Of a stretch of DNA of 64,000 nucleotides, positions 17,760 to 27,652 are shown piece after piece. Below the pieces are notes generated by a model. The model had not been told where the DNA came from, ran no database searches, and saw nothing but the letters and a program-made list of their open reading frames with translations. Source of the DNA: Thermotogae bacterium (GTDB lineage Bacteria > Thermotogota > Thermotogae > Petrotogales > Petrotogaceae); assembly GCA_024233675.1 (NCBI GenBank), contig JACKPH010000001.1, forward strand, positions 186,001 to 250,000, read 5' to 3'. The translations under genes and the position numbers were made by a program. The stretch's first letter is position 1. Each line of letters starts with the position of its first letter.

Positions 17760-18365
17760 ATGGAAAAAACATTCTATATCAAAGAAGCGGAAAAATTTCT
17801 TATGTCACATAATTTAAAAGGATCTCATGATGCGGAACATATACTCAGAGTTACGGATAACGCCTTAAAAATATCAGAAAAAGAAGGCGGAAACAAAGAA
17901 ATAATAATAATATCATCACTTTTACACGATATTGCAAGATCAGACGAATACAGGAAAGAAATGAAAAGACTTAAGCTTGATCATGCAGACTACGGTGCAA
18001 TTTTAGCAGAAGGGTTTCTTAAAGGAATAAATTATGAATACGTAAAAGAAGTTGTATATTCTATTAAATGCCACAGATATTCAAAAGGTATAATACCTGA
18101 AACACTTGAAGCAAAAATATTACAGGATGCCGACAGACTTGATGCAATAGGTGCTGTGGGAATATACCGTGTATTCACTCATAATCCTGATGAACCTATG
18201 CAGTTAAGAATTAATCATTTTCATGAAAAAATTTTAAACCTTAAAGACGGAATGAATACACAGACAGGAAAATTACTTGCCGGAGAAAAACATGAAATTG
18301 TCGCAAATTTTGTTGCTCAGATTGAAAAAGAAATGAAATCTGTTTACATTCCTGAATCCTTATAA
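17760..18365 (+). CDS. HD-domain phosphohydrolase
   Basis: A 201-residue single HD domain of the YedJ/YfdR kind. Metal-binding residues are His23 with Asp24 in GSHDAEH, His56-Asp57 in LLHDIAR, and an Asp in LQDADRLDAIGAVG, the pattern of HD nucleotidases and phosphodiesterases. A longer frame runs back into the amidohydrolase gene, but the ATG at 17760 lies ten bases after GGAGA and matches the family N-terminus. It is third in the operon with the CPBP protease and the amidohydrolase. The substrate is unknown. Confidence 0.88.
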   Translation: MEKTFYIKEAEKFLMSHNLKGSHDAEHILRVTDNALKISEKEGGNKEIIIISSLLHDIARSDEYRKEMKRLKLDHADYGAILAEGFLKGINYEYVKEVVYSIKCHRYSKGIIPETLEAKILQDADRLDAIGAVGIYRVFTHNPDEPMQLRINHFHEKILNLKDGMNTQTGKLLAGEKHEIVANFVAQIEKEMKSVYIPESL

Positions 18366-18370
18366 CAATC

Positions 18371-18404
18371 AAAAATGACACATTTTTAGCATGTGTCATT
18401 TTTT
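18371..18404 (+). terminator. Terminator after the HD gene
   Basis: AAAAATGACACAT and ATGTGTCATTTTTT with a 7-base loop. Confidence 0.9.
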
Positions 18405-18499
18405 TATCCTAAATTACAAAATATTTTTAATTATTAATTACAAAAAATTATATATTTTCATTATGATAAAAAATATTATTAAAAATAATATATCTTTAA

Positions 18500-18529
18500 T
18501 TGACAAATAAATAATCAAAAGTGTATAAT
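18500..18529 (+). promoter_or_regulatory. Promoter of the propeller-like gene
   Basis: TTGACA, 18 bases, TATAAT, both perfect hexamers, about 75 bases before the start codon. The stretch 18366-18602 otherwise holds only the preceding terminator and AT-rich DNA. Confidence 0.85.
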
Positions 18530-18602
18530 CAAAATAATTAAAAACACTTGCAAATAAATTTTAGCATCAAATACCGAATTAATTATATAAATGAGGTGAA
18601 CT

Positions 18603-19784
18603 ATGAAAAAAATATTTTTAATTTTAATAACAGTTTTATTTTCATTTTCAGCTTTTTCTTTTGAAGTTAATTATATTATTCAAAAAAATTTCGATACCAT
18701 GTGTATGGATGAAAAAAATAATGAAATGTATCTTTTTAACAAAACAGGTACTATGTATGTTTTAAACACACAGACCGGTAATATTTTATATAATAAAAAA
18801 ATTGAATTCAGAGATAATTTCAGTATACTTTCACAAAACTGTTTGTTTTTCAGAGATAATATTTATCTTTACATAAAAACATATAAACGTGATTATGCTT
18901 ATTTCTGTGTTTTAGACAAAAAAGGTAATATTATAAAAAGCAGAAAATTTGAGGATGGCGCAACTGAAAAAGATTTCAGTATAACAGAAAACGGAAATAT
19001 AATTATTACAAGAGGAAATACTCTCTATTAACTCGATGAAAACTTAAATACTCTTTTTGATGTTTACGAAGATTATGTTTACACATTACCCATAGAATTC
19101 GGTAACAGAATATTTTCAAGCAATGCTCCCATTGCAAGTCAGCATTCAGGAGATATATTCATATACGAAAAAGACGGTACACTTTCCAGACATACAGAAC
19201 TTGACGGATATACATATTTTACTTATCCTGTTACAGACAAAAAATTAAACACCCTTTATTATGCTGTTACACAAAAACACGGAATGACTAATTATGATGT
19301 AATACCAAGTAAAGTATATGCACTTAACGCGGACGGAACTATAAAATGGGAAACGGAAACTTACGGCGGGAATACAGAAACTGTACTGGATGAAGATCAT
19401 AATCTATATGTATCTTCATGGAAAGAGTTTGGTGGTCCGAGCAGAATATACTGTATATCTCCCGAAGGTAATATTTTATGGTTTAAAGATATACCCTTAA
19501 TAGGGAGAGTTCCTTTTATTTATGTAGTGGGTATAAGTTCCGATAAAACAGTATATTTTTTCTTAAGAAGTGATGCAGGTCATTTTTGTTCTCTTGACAA
19601 AGATATGAATATACAGATGTATGTTACGGGAGAGATATCTGAATTTATCATGGATAAAACAGGTAATTTATACCTTTTGGCAGGCAGAAAGTTTTACTGT
19701 TTTAAAGATGACAACGGAGGTTATGCTGATTCTGAATGGCCTATGGAATCTAAATCCCCTTCCCGTAATATATCAGGTGATTAA
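18603..19784 (+). pseudogene. Exported beta-propeller-like protein gene with one in-frame stop
   Basis: The frame starts with a signal peptide (MKKIFLILITVLFSFSAFS) and runs to TAA at 19029-19031, after 142 codons. The same frame then continues without interruption to TAA at 19782-19784, for 393 codons in all. Both parts carry the same type of repeat, (D/N)xxGxIxW or G-T-L strands such as DKKGNIIKSR, EKDGTLSRHT, NADGTIKWET and SPEGNILWFK, as in PQQ- or WD-like propellers, so they are one gene. The stop lies in ...NTLY-stop-LDENL..., where a single base change from a Tyr or other codon would explain it. A promoter and ribosome site (GAGGTGA) remain intact. A sequencing error is possible. Confidence 0.8.
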
Positions 19785-19790
19785 ATAATC

Positions 19791-19822
19791 AGGTGCAGAT
19801 AAAATTAATTTTATCTGCACCT
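19791..19822. terminator. Bidirectional terminator
   Basis: AGGTGCAGATAAAA, loop TTAA, then the perfect complement. It abuts the stop codon of the helicase on the other strand and serves both converging genes. Confidence 0.85.
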
Positions 19823-22800
19823 TTATTCATCAAGAGAAAATAATTTTTTTAATTCTTCGTCGGAAAGTTTTGTTATCCAGTTTTCTCCTGCTGTTATTAT
19901 GTTATCCGCAAGTTCTCTTTTCTGATTTATTATATCATTTATTTTTTCTTCAAATGTATTCATAGTTATAAATCTGTGTACTATTACATTTTTATGCTGT
20001 CCTATTCTGAAAGCTCTGTCGGTTGCCTGGTTTTCTACCGCAGGATTCCACCATAAATCATAATGAATAACATGATTTGCCGCAGTTAAGTTTAATCCTG
20101 TTCCTCCGGCTTTTAAAGAGATTATCATGATAGGATAATAAGGATTTTCCTGAAATGTATTTATCATTTTTTCTCTTTCCGAAACATTCAGACCTCCGTG
20201 GAAAAAAAGAGATTTTATATTCATTTCTTTTTCAAACATTTTTTCAAGAATGTATCCCATTTCTCTGTACTGAGTAAATATAAGCATTTTTTCATCCATT
20301 TCGGTAATATTTGCAACAAGTTGTTTCAATTTTAAAGATTTTCCTGAATCTTTCATTTCTGTTTTACCGTCTTTGAGGTAATTAGCCGGATGATTACATA
20401 TTTGCTTTAATGCAGTTATTACTTTCAGAATGTTTCCCTGTTTTTTTATTCCTGTATATTTTCCTATACTTTCATCGAATTCCTTAAGAATACTTTTATA
20501 TAGATTTTTCTGAAATTCCTCAAGATAAACATATTCATCAAAAACAATTTTTTCCGGAAGATCTTTTATAATTGTTTTATCTGTTTTAAGTCTTCTTATG
20601 AGAAAAGGTTTAAGAGAATTTTTAAGATTTCCGAGAACTTTCCTGTCACCCATTTTTTCTATTTTAAAAGCAAAATTATCGGTAAAATGTTCTTTCTTAC
20701 CGAGATACCCCGGCATAAGAAAATCATATATACTCCATAATTCTATAAGTCTGTTTTCAACAGGTGTTCCTGTCATAGCAATTTTTTTGCCGGATTTAAG
20801 TTTTTTTACAGCAATGGACTGTGAAGTTACCGGATTTTTTATATTCTGAGCTTCATCTATTATTACAACCGAAAATTCTTCTTTTTCAAGATCTGATATG
20901 TCCCTTCTTATTACACCGTAACTTGTTATTATCACGTCAGTATTTTCCATCTGTCTTTCAGTTCCGTGATATACAGAAAAAGAAAGTCCCGGAGAAAATT
21001 TTTTTATTTCTTTAACCCAGTTTCCCATAAGCGTTGTAGGACATATTACAAGGGCTTTATTTTCAAGCATCTTTTTTTCTTTCATTTTCGTAATAACGGC
21101 TATTACCTGAACAGTTTTTCCTAATCCCATATCATCAGCTATACATACGTTAAAACCTTTTGAAAGATTTGTCCATATCCATCTGAAACCTTTTTTCTGA
21201 TAATTTCTTAGTTCTCCTTTTAAGTTCTGGGGCAATTTTACACTTTCTATTCTTGTGAGATTATCTACAAAAATTTTTATATTGTTATCTGTTATTACTT
21301 TTATACCCATGTACTCTCCGGAAAGTAGTATTTTCATTATTTCTGTATTGTTCAGATTATCGGTATCATACATTGCTTTTGATATTTTATTTATTTCTGC
21401 TGAACTTATAAGTATATAATTATTGTTAAGATTTACAAGTCCTCTGTTTTCCTCAACTTTTCTTATTAATTTCTGCGGCTCTATTTCTTCTCTGTCTATT
21501 TTTATATAATATTTTATTTTTATACATTCCGAAAGATTATTTGTTTTTATTTCTTCGGAATTGGAAGCGCTCATTTTTATATACAGTTCAGGCGTTTTCA
21601 TGTCTGAAATTTTCTGCGGAAGTATTATTTTTCCGTCAAGAAGGTTCATAACACTTTTTATTTCAAATATGAAATCCCCTATTTCAGAAAATTTAATAAA
21701 TTTTTTATTTTTTGAAAAAATATCAGAAAAAATAACTGAGTTTGATGAAATTACAGAAATCTGTTTAAGTATATTTTCATTTCCGTCGTTGTTTTCTCCC
21801 GTATAATCCTTAAGCTGATAGGATTTACCATCCGTTTTATCTTCGGCAAAAAGTTCAACCGAACATATAGTGTTTGAATGTTCTCCTATTTTCACAGTTA
21901 TTCTGAATTTTCCTTCTCTGAGACATAGCGGCTCAAAATAATTTTTTATATTTGTATAAACCTGATTATCCTGAAATCCGTCAACTGTAAAAACTTTGTT
22001 TCTGAAAAAAACATTTTCAATTCTTCCTTCACTTACTTTAAAATATTTTTCCGTAAAATATTTTATTATAATATCCGTAAGAATATCTACAGAATCTTCA
22101 ACAGCGGGATATTTATTCCGCCATGATACAAATCCTCCGGGATATAACGAACATAAATATTTGTAATAGTTTTTTATACTTTCATTATGAAATATAATTT
22201 TGTATTTTATTATAAAATCTTTTTCGTTTATTTTCTGAGGATACGGTATAAATGAATTAGACATTAATATATTAATTACAAAAATCATAAGTTTTTTTAT
22301 AAAATAAGTATATTTCCCGTCACGGTCAAAATTATAAAAACTCTGATTCTCCATAATTCCGAAAAATTCTTTCGGGGTAATTTCTTTTTTTAATTTTTCA
22401 TCATTTTCATTCAGATATTTATCTTCTATATAAAATTTAAACTTTCCGTCATAAAATCTGCAATTTACTGAAGTATTTTCAAAATGCATATAGTTTTCTT
22501 CGGAAGATTCAAAATTTATATCATAAAAACAATTATAAAAATCCTTAAGAAGGCTTCCAAAGCTGCCTTCATAAAAGAAATCATTTTTCGGAAGCATATC
22601 TATAAATCTGCATATATTATATTTTTCCGTATAAAGTTCCGGCTCAGATATAACTTTACCGTACTGCTGAATATCATTATGCAGTTTTATATCATGACTT
22701 GTTTCTTTATAATCAAGTATTTCAAGGACTCTTTCTCTTTTCATTCCTTTAAGTTCAAAAAGAAGAAGCGGGTCCTTATCTATTTCGTTAGCTATTACAT

Positions 22801-23224
22801 AAAAAACAGATGCAAGGTGTTTACACGGATTAGCTTTATCAGGACATGTACAGGAAGAATTAATATCAGACCACTTTTCAGGGAAAAAATTAATCTCAAG
22901 ATTATCAAAGATTTCTTTCAGTTCAACAGGAAAATTACCCATAAGAAGCTGTGAGGAAAGATCACTTCTTGTTCTGAGAATACTTTCTATCATGTTCATT
23001 TCTTTTTCCGAAAAAGAAACAAGATTAAATTTCTGATCATAAACATAAGTTCCCGAAACCTGCGACAGCAGAAATCCATCCTTAATTTCTATTTTTAAAA
23101 CCTTTCCGCCTCCGGCATAACTTTTTCCTCTCGGAAGACGGTTGGTGTATCTGTCTATATTTTCAAGCGATTTTATCCATAGGTTTCCCCACCATGTCTG
23201 CCCAAAAATATACTTTCTTGCCAT
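19823..23224 (-). CDS. SNF2-family helicase/translocase with SWIM zinc finger
   Basis: A 1133-residue ATPase of superfamily 2. A SWIM finger lies at residues 125-136 (CTCPDKANPCKH, CxC...CxH). A long poorly conserved middle region follows. The Snf2 core has motif I DDMGLGKT from residue 697, motif II DEAQ near residue 795, motif III MTGTPVENR, and motifs V-VI SLKAGGTGLNLTAANHV and DRAFRIGQHK. Such proteins move along double-stranded DNA and remodel bound proteins; related bacterial proteins accompany RNA polymerase or repair, but the specific role here is unknown. The ribosome site is AGAGGTG before ATG. The gene stands alone, divergent from the MFS gene. Confidence 0.93.
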   Translation of the reverse strand: MARKYIFGQTWWGNLWIKSLENIDRYTNRLPRGKSYAGGGKVLKIEIKDGFLLSQVSGTYVYDQKFNLVSFSEKEMNMIESILRTRSDLSSQLLMGNFPVELKEIFDNLEINFFPEKWSDINSSCTCPDKANPCKHLASVFYVIANEIDKDPLLLFELKGMKRERVLEILDYKETSHDIKLHNDIQQYGKVISEPELYTEKYNICRFIDMLPKNDFFYEGSFGSLLKDFYNCFYDINFESSEENYMHFENTSVNCRFYDGKFKFYIEDKYLNENDEKLKKEITPKEFFGIMENQSFYNFDRDGKYTYFIKKLMIFVINILMSNSFIPYPQKINEKDFIIKYKIIFHNESIKNYYKYLCSLYPGGFVSWRNKYPAVEDSVDILTDIIIKYFTEKYFKVSEGRIENVFFRNKVFTVDGFQDNQVYTNIKNYFEPLCLREGKFRITVKIGEHSNTICSVELFAEDKTDGKSYQLKDYTGENNDGNENILKQISVISSNSVIFSDIFSKNKKFIKFSEIGDFIFEIKSVMNLLDGKIILPQKISDMKTPELYIKMSASNSEEIKTNNLSECIKIKYYIKIDREEIEPQKLIRKVEENRGLVNLNNNYILISSAEINKISKAMYDTDNLNNTEIMKILLSGEYMGIKVITDNNIKIFVDNLTRIESVKLPQNLKGELRNYQKKGFRWIWTNLSKGFNVCIADDMGLGKTVQVIAVITKMKEKKMLENKALVICPTTLMGNWVKEIKKFSPGLSFSVYHGTERQMENTDVIITSYGVIRRDISDLEKEEFSVVIIDEAQNIKNPVTSQSIAVKKLKSGKKIAMTGTPVENRLIELWSIYDFLMPGYLGKKEHFTDNFAFKIEKMGDRKVLGNLKNSLKPFLIRRLKTDKTIIKDLPEKIVFDEYVYLEEFQKNLYKSILKEFDESIGKYTGIKKQGNILKVITALKQICNHPANYLKDGKTEMKDSGKSLKLKQLVANITEMDEKMLIFTQYREMGYILEKMFEKEMNIKSLFFHGGLNVSEREKMINTFQENPYYPIMIISLKAGGTGLNLTAANHVIHYDLWWNPAVENQATDRAFRIGQHKNVIVHRFITMNTFEEKINDIINQKRELADNIITAGENWITKLSDEELKKLFSLDE

Positions 23225-23300
23225 ATTTACACCTCTGAGTAGTATAATATTTATAGTTTATCATATTTTAAATATATTTTTATTAAGAAAAGGTGATATT

Positions 23301-24551
23301 ATGGCAGGGTTTCAGAAAGATTTGCAGTACTATAAATTTTGTTCATACGGTTTTCTCAAAAATCTCAGGTTTTTTGAACCTTTTTTAATGCTCTTTTTTC
23401 TTGAGAAAGGCATGAGTTTTCTACAGATAGGTTTTTTATACTCAATAAGAGAAATTGCAACAAACATACTCGAAATACCTACGGGTATACTTGCCGATAC
23501 ACTCGGAAGACGTAAAACCATGATATTTTCCTTTATTTCATATATTATTTCTTTCTTTATATTTTTTATATCAAAAAATTACGGAATATTTATTATTTCA
23601 ATGATTTTTTATGCTTTCGGTGAAGCTTTCCGTACCGGAACACATAAAGCAATGATTTACGAATATCTTAGATTAAAAGGCTGGGATAAATATAAAGTAG
23701 ATTATTACGGTCACACACGTTCATCATCTCAGATAGGTTCAGCTGTTTCATCACTTATAGCCGCTTCAATAGTTTTTTACAGCGGATCATACAGATATAT
23801 TTTTCTTTTTTCGGCAATACCTTATATTCTCGATCTTGTTCTTATGATAACTTACCCTAAAGAACTCGACGGTGATATAGTAAAAAGAAATTTTAGTGAT
23901 ATATTCAAATCTTTCGGAGATGTTACGGGTGATTTCATACTGACTCTCAGAAATCCGAAAATGATAAAAACTGTTATAAACAGTTCAGTACACGGTGGAT
24001 TCTATGAAGCTGCAAAGGATTTTCTTCAGCCTGTTCTTAAAAATCTTGCAGTGGCACTTCCGCTTTTTGCGGCTATGGAAAATGAAAAAAGAACATCTCT
24101 TATAATAGGGATTGTTTACTTTTTCATATATCTTTTAACGGCAATAGGTGCAAGAAATGCCGGAAATATAGGCGGATTATTTAAAAATCAGCCTTTATAT
24201 CTTAATTTAACTCTTATAATAGGTTTTTCTTTCGGACTTCTTTCAGGAATATTTTATAATATAAATCTGCTGTTTGTATCTATAATTTTTTATGTGTTTA
24301 TATATTTAAATGAAAATATAAGAAAACCTTCCACTGTTGCATATTTAAGTGAAAGTATCAAAAAAAATGTACTTGCTTCATCATTATCGGTTGAATCTCA
24401 GTTTAAAACATTATTTGCAGCAATAATAACACCGCTTATGGGATTTTTAGCTGATAAATTCGGAGTAGGCAGCAGCCTTATAATAACTTCTTCAGTTTTA
24501 ATAATTTTTACTCCTCTCTTTTCACTAAAAAAAGAAAAGACAGAAAACTGA
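23301..24551 (+). CDS. MFS transporter
   Basis: A 416-residue membrane protein with about 12 hydrophobic segments. The loop after the second segment carries the MFS signature in the form LADTLGRRKTM near residue 70. A second-half counterpart, GFLADKFGVGSS, lies near the C-terminus. The ATG at 23301 follows AAAGGTGAT; a longer frame would run back through the intergenic space. Its N-terminal FQKDLQYYKFCSYGFLKNLRFFEPF is like uncharacterised bacterial MFS proteins. The substrate is unknown. Confidence 0.9.
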   Translation: MAGFQKDLQYYKFCSYGFLKNLRFFEPFLMLFFLEKGMSFLQIGFLYSIREIATNILEIPTGILADTLGRRKTMIFSFISYIISFFIFFISKNYGIFIISMIFYAFGEAFRTGTHKAMIYEYLRLKGWDKYKVDYYGHTRSSSQIGSAVSSLIAASIVFYSGSYRYIFLFSAIPYILDLVLMITYPKELDGDIVKRNFSDIFKSFGDVTGDFILTLRNPKMIKTVINSSVHGGFYEAAKDFLQPVLKNLAVALPLFAAMENEKRTSLIIGIVYFFIYLLTAIGARNAGNIGGLFKNQPLYLNLTLIIGFSFGLLSGIFYNINLLFVSIIFYVFIYLNENIRKPSTVAYLSESIKKNVLASSLSVESQFKTLFAAIITPLMGFLADKFGVGSSLIITSSVLIIFTPLFSLKKEKTEN

Positions 24552-24588
24552 AATAAAATAGAAAATTCTGTTTTCAACGATTAAAAAA

Positions 24589-24628
24589 ATACTCATTTTC
24601 CTTTTCTGAAAGGAAAATGAGTATTTTT
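24589..24628. terminator. Bidirectional terminator
   Basis: ATACTCATTTTCCTTT, loop TCTG, and its perfect complement, flanked by an A-run and TTTT. It separates the converging MFS and galM genes. Confidence 0.92.
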
Positions 24629-24652
24629 AAAATTTACCGAAAAACATTATTT

Positions 24653-25696
24653 CTATTTTTTGATTCCGAATTTATATTTTGTATAGCTGAAATATTCATC
24701 TTTCGCCTTTAAATAACAGTTTTTATATTTTTCAATATTCAGTAAATCAGGATAATTCTGTGTTTCGAGACATAATGCCGAATATTTTGAACACGGCCAT
24801 TTATCATAAAGAACCATACTTGCGTCGAGTCCGTTTCCTGTATAAAAAACCACAACATTCTGATTTGTTGATATTTCAAGATACCTTCCTGATTTTTCAT
24901 GTTTAAGTGTTATCTGTGAACCTGATACATTTTTCTTTAAAATAAAAGGATGGTCATATCCTCCGGCTCTTAAAATCTGTTCATCATTTTTATCAATACC
25001 TTCTGATATTTTTTTTAACTCTCTGAAATCAAAAACGCTTCCGGCAGAACTTATCTTGTTACCGTTCGGAAGCATTTCACTGTCAAGTTCACAAACATAA
25101 TCAGAATTAACTGAAAGTTTATGACTTAATATATTCTCCTTAAAATTTCCGGAAAGATTAAAATATGTATGATTTGCAGGATTAAGAAATGTATCCCTGT
25201 CAGAAACAGCTTTTATATTAAGTATAATTTCATTATCATTGGTAAGAATATATTTTACTGTGTTTATAACTTCTCCGGGAAATCCTTCTTCATTATCATG
25301 ACTTATATATTCAAGAGTAACTGAACATTCTTTTTCTCCCGTAAATTCAGAAACTTTCCACACAGATTTATCGTAACCTTTTTTCCCACCATGAAGTGTA
25401 TGTTTACCGAAATTTTGAGTAACCTTGTATTCTTTATCATTAATTCTAAAAGTACCGTTTTTTATTCTTCCGGCTACTCTTCCTACTATAGCCCCGAAAA
25501 AAGGTGAATTTATTTCATAATCTTTTATAGAATTATATCCGGCTACCAATTCCTCACCGTCGGCAAAAGTTATGCTCTGTATAATAGCTCCGTAGTTTAA
25601 AACTGATATTTTAAAACCGTTTTTATTTGTCATTGTGTATTTGTAAACATCCTCACCGCCGGAAGCAACCCCGAAAAACTCTTTTTTAATACTCAT
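24653..25696 (-). CDS. galM: Aldose 1-epimerase (mutarotase)
   Basis: A 347-residue cytoplasmic enzyme interconverting alpha and beta anomers of galactose or glucose. Family motifs appear in order: GRVAGRIKNGTF, the substrate-binding His in FGKHTLHGGKKGYDK, the catalytic His in NPANHTYFNLSG, GYDHPFIL, and the catalytic Glu in CLETQNYPD. Length is normal. A GGTGA ribosome site precedes ATG. It is monocistronic and apparently not linked to other sugar genes nearby. Confidence 0.95.
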   Translation of the reverse strand: MSIKKEFFGVASGGEDVYKYTMTNKNGFKISVLNYGAIIQSITFADGEELVAGYNSIKDYEINSPFFGAIVGRVAGRIKNGTFRINDKEYKVTQNFGKHTLHGGKKGYDKSVWKVSEFTGEKECSVTLEYISHDNEEGFPGEVINTVKYILTNDNEIILNIKAVSDRDTFLNPANHTYFNLSGNFKENILSHKLSVNSDYVCELDSEMLPNGNKISSAGSVFDFRELKKISEGIDKNDEQILRAGGYDHPFILKKNVSGSQITLKHEKSGRYLEISTNQNVVVFYTGNGLDASMVLYDKWPCSKYSALCLETQNYPDLLNIEKYKNCYLKAKDEYFSYTKYKFGIKK

Positions 25697-25797
25697 TGTA
25701 ACTCACCATCCCAATTAATATGTTTATAAAATAAAAATTTCACATTGTTAAAAAAAATCTTTAATAAAATTGACCATTATATTATATCAAAAAAATG

Positions 25798-25829
25798 AAT
25801 AAAAAGATAGGTATACCTATCTTTTTATT
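25798..25829 (-). terminator. Terminator overlapping the 3' end of the DUF2202 gene
   Basis: A perfect 32-base palindrome, AATAAAAAGATAGGTA and its complement, with the stop codon of the DUF2202 gene inside the right arm. Confidence 0.85.
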
Positions 25830-26410
25830 GCATTTAATTCAGAAACACTTAATATCTGAGGTTCATAAGTTTCTCCGTATTTAATTAACTGGTTTAAAAA
25901 TGAATTTATATGATTTACAGACCCTTTTTCAAGATTAGAAAAAACTAACTCTATATCAGCATTATCAACTTTTTCATAAAGATCTCTTATATCTTTTATA
26001 TCAAGTTCTTCTATATAGGCTCCGACTTTAAACGCTTCAATAACAGATAAGGAACCTTTTTCTGTAAGTGTATTGTATGCTTCCTGAAGAATTTCATTCT
26101 GAAAAACTCCGATTTCATTTTCTTTTACCGGATCTTCTATATTATATTTTTTCAAAAGTTCCAAAACAGAATCTGTATGTGTCTGTTCACTGTCTGATAT
26201 ATTTTTGAAAATTTTTACGCCCCAGAGATTATAAAGATAAATATAAACATCATGAGCAAGCTTTTCTTCTTCTCTTAAAAAAACAAGACTTTCTTCTTCC
26301 TGCTGCGAAATTTCCTCATACGGCAAAAGATTTACATTAACTCCCCCGGCTGCATATAAAACACCAAATGCCATTAAACCAATAATTACCAAAGTTATTA
26401 ATTTTTTCAT
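25817..26410 (-). CDS. Exported DUF2202 ferritin-like protein
   Basis: A 197-residue protein from the ATG at 26410, which lies just after GGAGGTGA; an upstream in-frame ATG has no ribosome site. A signal peptide (MKKLITLVIIGLMAFGVLYAA) is followed by an all-helical domain of the DUF2202 type. REEEKLAHDVY and SEQTHTDSVLELLKKY carry the Glu/His pairs expected of a ferritin-like di-metal site, and a later GSVNHINSF resembles the last helix. The role is unknown; periplasmic metal binding is an inference from the fold. Confidence 0.83.
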   Translation of the reverse strand: MKKLITLVIIGLMAFGVLYAAGGVNVNLLPYEEISQQEEESLVFLREEEKLAHDVYIYLYNLWGVKIFKNISDSEQTHTDSVLELLKKYNIEDPVKENEIGVFQNEILQEAYNTLTEKGSLSVIEAFKVGAYIEELDIKDIRDLYEKVDNADIELVFSNLEKGSVNHINSFLNQLIKYGETYEPQILSVSELNAIKR

Positions 26411-26546
26411 ACCCGTCACCTCCGTAAATGATATTTTCACTTTTATTTTAATATCTTTTTCTTAATCATATTATAAAAACCTCATAAAAATTATAAAAAA
26501 CCAATGTGAATTTATGTGAAATTATTTTTTATAAGAATTTTTTCAT

Positions 26547-26576
26547 TTGACATAAAAAGACTTTTTTTGTTATACT
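26547..26576 (+). promoter_or_regulatory. Promoter of the acetyltransferase gene
   Basis: TTGACA, 18 bases, TATACT, immediately upstream of GGAGGTG. The 5' leader would be very short. Confidence 0.75.
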
Positions 26577-26596
26577 TTTTCCGGGAGGTGTTTAGT

Positions 26597-27070
26597 TTGA
26601 TTTTGAAAAACAATAAAACTGAGGATTACAGTATAAAAACAGTCAGAAAAAGTGAAAACTTTAATCGTGAAGTGTTTGTGGATTTCCTGTACAAGTCACT
26701 TGAAGAATACGGTGATGACAGAAATTCCATTGAAGAATCTATTGATTATGCATTATCTGATTCTTCGGGAAAAGGTGGTTTTATAGTATGTATAAAATCC
26801 GTAAAAACAGGAAAATTTCTTGCAGGTGCTGTTATTAACAGAACAGGAATGAAAGAATATATACCGGAAAATATTTTAGTATATATAGCAGTAGACAGAC
26901 ACTTCAGGGGTAAAGGCTTAGGGAAAATTCTTCTGAAAAAAATTATTTCCCTATGTGAAGGCAACATAGCTCTTCATGTTGAATACGATAACCCGGCAAA
27001 ATTTCTGTATAAAAAAATGGGTTTTAAAAGTAAATATGCTGAAATGCGACTCGAAAAAAAGGACTTGTAA
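26597..27070 (+). CDS. GNAT-family N-acetyltransferase
   Basis: A 157-residue acetyl-CoA-dependent transferase starting at TTG, five bases after GGAGGTG (26584-26590); the longer frame upstream overlaps the promoter. The acetyl-CoA loop is VDRHFRGKGLGKILLKKI and the C-terminal strand is FLYKKMGFKSKYAEMRL. The acceptor is unknown. The stop codon lies within a hairpin. Confidence 0.85.
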   Translation: MILKNNKTEDYSIKTVRKSENFNREVFVDFLYKSLEEYGDDRNSIEESIDYALSDSSGKGGFIVCIKSVKTGKFLAGAVINRTGMKEYIPENILVYIAVDRHFRGKGLGKILLKKIISLCEGNIALHVEYDNPAKFLYKKMGFKSKYAEMRLEKKDL

Positions 27071-27082
27071 AAGTCCTTTTTT
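27056..27082 (+). terminator. Terminator overlapping the acetyltransferase stop codon
   Basis: AAAAGGACTT, loop GTAA, AAGTCCTTTT followed by TTAT. Confidence 0.8.
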
Positions 27083-27112
27083 ATATTATAATAATAAAAA
27101 AGGCGGTGTACT

Positions 27113-27556
27113 ATGGATATTATAATAAAAAAATTTTCTGAACTTACAAACACAGAACTGTACAAAATTCTCAAATTAAGAACTGATATTTTTGTAGTGG
27201 AACAGAATTGTCCTTACCCCGAACTTGATAATAAGGATTATGATTCATACCATCTTTTTTATAATTATAACTCAGAACCTGTCTCTTATGTCAGAATAAT
27301 TCCGAAAAACATATCTTTTAATGAAATTTCACTGGGCCGTGTATGTACAAAAAAAGATTTCAGAAGAGAAAAACTCAGTTATAATCTTTTAAAAGAAGCA
27401 ATAAATTTTTCCGAAATTTATTTAAAAGAAACCAGAATACGTATATCAGCTCAGTTTTATCTTTTAAAATTCTACAATCTGCTCGGATTTGTACAGGTTT
27501 CTGAAGTGTATAAAGAAGACGGTATAGATCATATAGAAATGTATTATGAAAAATGA
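27113..27556 (+). CDS. ElaA-like GNAT acetyltransferase
   Basis: A 147-residue protein with the ElaA pattern: LYKILKLRTDIFVVEQNCPYPELD near the N-terminus, LGRVCTKKDFRREKLSYNLL as the acetyl-CoA loop (with the usual Gly-rich turn weakened), and FYNLLGFVQVSEVYKEDGIDHIEM at the end. The ribosome site is AAGGCGG before ATG. ElaA homologues are uncharacterised acetyltransferases. It follows another GNAT gene across a terminator, but the two are not close relatives. Confidence 0.88.
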   Translation: MDIIIKKFSELTNTELYKILKLRTDIFVVEQNCPYPELDNKDYDSYHLFYNYNSEPVSYVRIIPKNISFNEISLGRVCTKKDFRREKLSYNLLKEAINFSEIYLKETRIRISAQFYLLKFYNLLGFVQVSEVYKEDGIDHIEMYYEK

Positions 27557-27652
27557 ATTTCTATTTTTTATAAAATTTCATTTTTAACTTTTTTTCAAAA
27601 AATAAATATATGATATAATATGTTTATAATGTTTATATTATGGGAGAAAATT

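Noticed and set aside
19029..19031. Programmed read-through or recoding of the TAA in the propeller gene
   Set aside because: No downstream stimulatory structure is visible and TAA is the least read-through-prone stop; a mutation or read error is simpler.
22484..22954. 156-codon plus-strand frame opposite the helicase
   Set aside because: It covers the SWIM region of the helicase on the minus strand and has no ribosome site or recognisable domain.
26597..27556. Adjacent acetyltransferase genes as a tandem duplication
   Set aside because: They differ in length and motifs (generic GNAT versus ElaA type) and are separated by a terminator.
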